This document shows, one piece after another, positions 60,846-64,000 of a DNA stretch of 64,000 nucleotides. Source of the stretch: Clostridia bacterium UC5.1-1E11 (GTDB taxonomy: Bacteria > Bacillota > Clostridia > Oscillospirales > Acutalibacteraceae); the NCBI GenBank assembly GCA_001305115.1, contig BCAA01000005.1, positions 87,888 to 151,887 on the forward strand, read 5' to 3'. The notes under the pieces are model-generated. The model was given only the letters and a program-made list of their open reading frames with translations, had not been told where the DNA came from and did no database searches. A program made the translations under genes and the position numbers. Within the stretch, counting starts at the first letter, position 1. Each line of letters starts with the position of its first letter.

Positions 60846-62003
60846 ATGGAACGATTGGGAAAATCCTTTTTAGATTATTTTAAGAGGGCGGACAAGTTCC
60901 TTTGGCTGGTCATGATTGCAATCTCCGCCTATAGTCTGTTGCTTTTAAAGACCGTACCTTCTCCAGCTGGAAGGCGCTCTTACTTTGCTACTCAATTGAT
61001 GGCCATTGCAATCGGATATCTTGGCGCCTGGCTCATCACTTTAATCGATTACCGGGATATGTCCAATCTTTGGTATCTCATTGCAGGATTTTGCATCTTC
61101 TTGTTGATATATACCCACTTTTTTGGCATTGCCGTGCAAAATTCCGGTGGTATCAATGCACGCGCTTGGATCAGCATCCCCGGGTTAGGGACTTTCCAGC
61201 CATCCGAGCTGGTTAAGATCGGCTTTATTCTCACGTTTTCAAAACATCTCTCTGTCTTAAAAGAACGTGGATTATTGGAACGTCCTCTCCAGGTCGTCCT
61301 TTTGGGTGTTCATGCTCTAATCCCCGTTGCTGTAATGTTTCAGCTACAGGGAGACGCCGGATCTGCTGCAATTTTCTTCTGCATGTTCCTCGCTATGAGT
61401 TTTGGTGCCGGCGTACAGCTTCGTTACTTTGTCGGGCTGTTCGCTGCAATTGGAGCAGCTTTTCCCTTGGTGTGGAAATATCTTTTGGACGATTATCAAA
61501 AAGACCGTTTCACGATCTTTTTACATCCAGAGAGCGACCCTACAGGCAAAGGATTGCAGCAATTACAAGGGAAAATCTCTATAGGAAGCGGCCAGCTGTG
61601 GGGGCGTGGACTTTTTTCTCCGGACTCTCGCGTCCAAAAGGGCAGCGTGCCGGTTCAACAAAGCGACTACATCTTTTCTGTCGCAGGCGAACAGCTCGGT
61701 TTTATCGGCTGCATGCTGATTATTTTGCTTCTTTTCCTTCTATTGGTGCGCACTATTTATATTGCACGTCATGCAACAGAACCGCTCGGAAGTTGCATTT
61801 GTTTTGGCTTTTTCGGGATGATTGCTTCCCAAATGGCTTTTAATCTTGGCATGTGTCTCAATCTGTTTCCTGTGATGGGTGTCACCCTTCCCTTTTTCAG
61901 TGCCGGTGGTTCTTCTGCCGCTTGTCTCTATTTTGGTTTTGGACTCGTACAGTGTGTTGCCATGCACAAGATCAATATGGATATTGTCAAAATACACATG
62001 TGA
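60846..62003 (+). CDS. RodA/FtsW/SpoVE-family SEDS glycosyltransferase
   Basis: 385 residues with about ten membrane segments. Polymerises lipid II into glycan strands with a class B PBP. Family motifs: GGINARAWISIPGLGTFQPSELVKI, the loop with QGDAGSAAIFF and the closing VMGVTLPFFSAGGSS. No PBP, mreBCD or ftsZ lies nearby, so elongation, division or sporulation role cannot be told. The start is ATG at 60846 after AAGGGG. Confidence 0.9.
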   Translation: MERLGKSFLDYFKRADKFLWLVMIAISAYSLLLLKTVPSPAGRRSYFATQLMAIAIGYLGAWLITLIDYRDMSNLWYLIAGFCIFLLIYTHFFGIAVQNSGGINARAWISIPGLGTFQPSELVKIGFILTFSKHLSVLKERGLLERPLQVVLLGVHALIPVAVMFQLQGDAGSAAIFFCMFLAMSFGAGVQLRYFVGLFAAIGAAFPLVWKYLLDDYQKDRFTIFLHPESDPTGKGLQQLQGKISIGSGQLWGRGLFSPDSRVQKGSVPVQQSDYIFSVAGEQLGFIGCMLIILLLFLLLVRTIYIARHATEPLGSCICFGFFGMIASQMAFNLGMCLNLFPVMGVTLPFFSAGGSSAACLYFGFGLVQCVAMHKINMDIVKIHM

Positions 62004-62143
62004 TCCTTTCCATCAGCTTTGTTCCATAACTTATATAAAAACAGAACCCTGGCCAGCTTTTGAACAGGTCCCGTAAAAACGGAGAATAGACAAAAAGCCC
62101 CCTGATGTAGGAAAATGAAAGTACTACATCAGGGGGTATTATC

Positions 62144-62448
62144 ATATCAAAAAAGAAATGGACAAACATCAAAATTCTCGGGGCAGAGATCAACGCAATG
62201 CGCGAAGCAAGGAAATCCAGACAAGAAATAGCGGGCTATTTCGGCCTTGATAAAGTTCAAATTAAAAACTGGGTTCATCGATACAACAAAGAGGTAAAAC
62301 GTACGTCATTCGGAATTGCGCCACGCCCAAAGGGGCGTCCGCGCAAAGACGGGCAACCACCTCGGCAGAACGAAAAGAGCGAACTGGAACGGCTTTACAT
62401 GGAAACAAGCGGTTGCGGGATTTTCTGCAATTCACAGAAAGGAAGTAA
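62144..62448 (+). pseudogene. IS3 OrfA (helix-turn-helix subunit), frameshifted
   Basis: About 101 residues after correction: SKKKWTNIKILGAEINAMREARKSRQEIAGYFGL, helix-turn-helix, then RPKGRPRKD and a leucine-rich end (ELERL...RLRDFLQFTERK). The codon at the expected start is ATA (62144), not ATG. One A is lost near 62404. OrfA binds the terminal repeats and with OrfB makes the fused transposase. Confidence 0.75.
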
Positions 62449-63302
62449 GGTCAAAAGTAAAATATCATGTGATCTATAGGAACCGAGAGCGTTATCCTAT
62501 CTCTGTCATGTGCCGGTTTTTTGAGGTATCCCGGAGTGGATATGATGACTTTGTCCACCGTTTGGAATGCAAGGAGAAGGTGCAGATTTGGCGGAAGCTA
62601 TCCGCGTTCAGCAAGAGCACTGCTTCAAGATATATGGATATCGACGGATGTGGCTGTGGCCGGAGAAACAAGGCACGCACCGCAATCCCAAGACAATTCT
62701 GCGAATCATGAAGAAATACGGCCTTTGGGCAGAAATTCGCCGCCGGAGAAAATGGGTTCAGGTGAGGCAACAACTGCACAAATATGAAAATCTTTTGAAG
62801 CGTCCATTTCAGGCGGACAGGCCCAACAACAAATGGGTGACCGATATCTCCTACATCCACACCAAAGAGGGAGTGTTGTACCTATCCATGATTCGTGATT
62901 TGTATGATAACAGCATTGTTGCCTATAAGACCGGTACACAGCAGACGGTGAATCTCGTTCTGGATACCATCCGCCTGGCTATGATGAAGGAGAAAAAGAG
63001 AGTCGCTGCAACGTTGTAGCTCCACAGCGACCAAGGGTTTCAATACACTTCCCGAGAGTATTTTCACCTGACTCAATCCTATGGTATAACGCCGTTCATG
63101 TCAAGACATGGAAACTGTTATGACAATGCTATGGCAGAAAATTTCTTCTCCATTCTAAAAATAGAGTACATCTCCCGCCTCAAGCCAACGACATTTGCTG
63201 AGGCCAGAGAAGACATTGACAGCTACATTTATTTCTACAACCACCGATCGTATCCAGTTAAAAACTGGAGTGGCGCCGCTCACGCTGCGCCACTCCGCTT
63301 AA
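62436..63302 (+). pseudogene. IS3 OrfB transposase (DDE), broken
   Basis: Read in the -1 frame of OrfA from TERKEVRSKV. DDE residues are visible: TDISYIHT, HSDQGFQYTS and GNCYDNAMAENFF. Damage: one base lost near 62579 (GADLAEAIRVQQEHCF expected), an in-frame TAG at 63017-63019 where CAG is usual, and one extra base near 63247 (YNHRRIQLKTGVAPL expected). The stop codon is a substitution, so it may be real; the indels resemble the errors seen in the rest of the window. Confidence 0.8.
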
Positions 63303-63421
63303 AACTTAATTTTTCCTACCAAGGGACTTTTTTGTGCTGTCCGTATAATTTGGGGCAGGACAGTTCTGTGTCTCTACATCAGGGGGCTTGGTTTATTATT
63401 TGCTTTTCCTGGTTTCATTCA

Positions 63422-63558
63422 CTTTACGGTGACTACTTCTTTGGAAAGATCGGATCTATCGAAAGCTACACATAGTATACACTTATCTGGACAACCGATC
63501 CCTTATTTTCACTGGAATAACTGCGCCTCTTCTGCATAGAGCAAAGGTTGCCATTTCC
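63422..63558. other. Unassigned sequence between IS and tandem repeat
   Basis: Right flank of the IS insertion. No gene, hairpin or promoter I can support. Confidence 0.4.
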
Positions 63559-64000
63559 ACTCGGTCGGCGGTCACCGTATAATGCATCTGCGCATTCTAC
63601 ACCGGCAAGGTCGTATAGACGCCCGTACTCTGACCCAGTGGACGCACAGTGTCTTTCGCTCCTACGGCGTTTTCTACGAAAGCGCGCTTCCGTCATCTGC
63701 TACCTAACTGAATGACTTATGCTATTCGCAAGTTATCCAGTACTCAGCCGACAGCCACCGTACAATGCATCTACGCATTCTGCACTGGCAAGGTTGTATA
63801 GACCTCCCATGATCTGACCCGGCGGACGCACAGCGTCTTCCGCGCCTACGGCGTTTTCTATGAAAGCGCGTTTCCGTCGACTGCTACCTAACCGAATGGG
63901 TTTATACCATTCGCAAGTTATCCAGTACTCAACCAACGGCCACCGTACAATGCAGCTGTGCATTCTGACCAGGTAATGCGGTATAGACTTCCGTGCTCTG
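63559..64000. repeat. Degenerate tandem repeat, ~184-bp period
   Basis: The block CACCGTAYAATGCATCT starts at 63573, 63756 and 63941 (third copy diverged), giving periods of 183 and 185. The copies share GACGCACAG-GTCTT, CCTACGGCGTTTTCTA, GAAAGCGCG, CTGCTACCTAAC and TTCGCAAGTTATCCAGTACTCA. About 2.4 copies are visible and it runs off the window. Minus-strand open frames across it repeat too but show no known family. Confidence 0.8.

Larger units (their letters stand above)
62061..63421 (+). mobile_element. IS3-family insertion sequence, inactive copy
   Basis: 1361 bp. Imperfect ~46-bp terminal inverted repeats at 62061-62108 (TGAACAGGTCC...CCTGATGT) and 63376-63421 (ACATCAGGGGGCTT...TTCA). 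A 4-bp direct repeat CTTT flanks it (62057-62060 and 63422-63425), within the IS3 range. Two overlapping orfs in a -1 relation. A hairpin CCCCCTGATGTA/TACATCAGGGGG (62098-62109, 62125-62136) covers the orfA ribosome site and would block read-through transcripts from starting translation. Confidence 0.85.

Noticed and set aside
62061..63421. Active transposon
   Set aside because: OrfB has an in-frame TAG and both orfs carry frame breaks; even if the indels are read errors, the stop is a substitution.
63559..64000. CRISPR array
   Set aside because: Repeat unit is about 184 bp, degenerate, with no short direct repeats separated by unique spacers and no cas genes.

Overview
The window reads as chromosome of a spore-forming, probably anaerobic Clostridia bacterium (Oscillospiraceae/Ruminococcaceae-like). 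The pointers are spoIIR and a SpoIIM-like gene, an A/V-type ATPase operon, formate-THF ligase, acetate kinase, strong AGGAGG ribosome sites with many TTG and GTG starts, and the order plsX-rnc-radical SAM-smc-ftsY. There is no rRNA or marker phylogeny here, so the family-level call is inference.

Layout. 0-14.8 kb (minus strand): housekeeping genes rdgB, ftsY, smc, an Elp3-like radical SAM gene, rnc, plsX, trmFO, topA, dprA, a SpoU-type RNA methylase and the infC-rpmI-rplT operon with its promoter and leader. 14.9-15.5 kb: a small plus-strand membrane-protein/YbjQ pair. 15.5-29.4 kb (mostly minus): an ACT protein, the AddAB recombination nuclease, spoIIR, a plus-strand DUF4190-like gene, ispE, a DUF362-ferredoxin protein, an aminotransferase with its Lrp regulator, and a PHP phosphatase. 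29.7-40.8 kb (plus): the ACT/UPF0210 pair, then a nine-gene V-type ATPase operon ending in a strong bidirectional terminator. 40.8-44.5 kb: ackA divergent from tmcAL, then an epimerase-like gene.

44.5-51.2 kb is a 6.6 kb island bounded by 46-bp imperfect inverted repeats. It carries a decapitated serine recombinase and a TnpV-like gene at its ends. Its cargo is an HxlR regulator, an FMN-binding PPOX protein, an FMN riboswitch with riboflavin importer RibU, a PPOX-ferredoxin fusion, a zinc macrodomain hydrolase overlapping a class M sirtuin (SirTM), and a winged-helix regulator. It reads as a flavin-linked protein ADP-ribosylation cassette and is the most interesting locus in the window.

51.2-56.7 kb (minus): upp, rpiB, a secreted transglutaminase-like protein, tsaB, tsaE, fhs. 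56.8-62 kb (plus): a leader with a duplicated ~50-nt motif upstream of a SpoIIM-like gene, an OmpR/HisKA two-component system and a RodA/FtsW-type SEDS protein. 62.06-63.42 kb: a broken IS3-family element with TIRs and a 4-bp target duplication. From 63.56 kb to the edge: a ~184-bp tandem repeat.

A caution for every reader: at least 23 single-base indels, most in homopolymer runs, break genes that cannot all be dead (ftsY, smc, rnc, rpmI, addAB, fhs and others). I treat these as sequence errors and give full-length gene spans with the corrected reading described. The V-ATPase operon and the 56.6-62 kb region appear clean.
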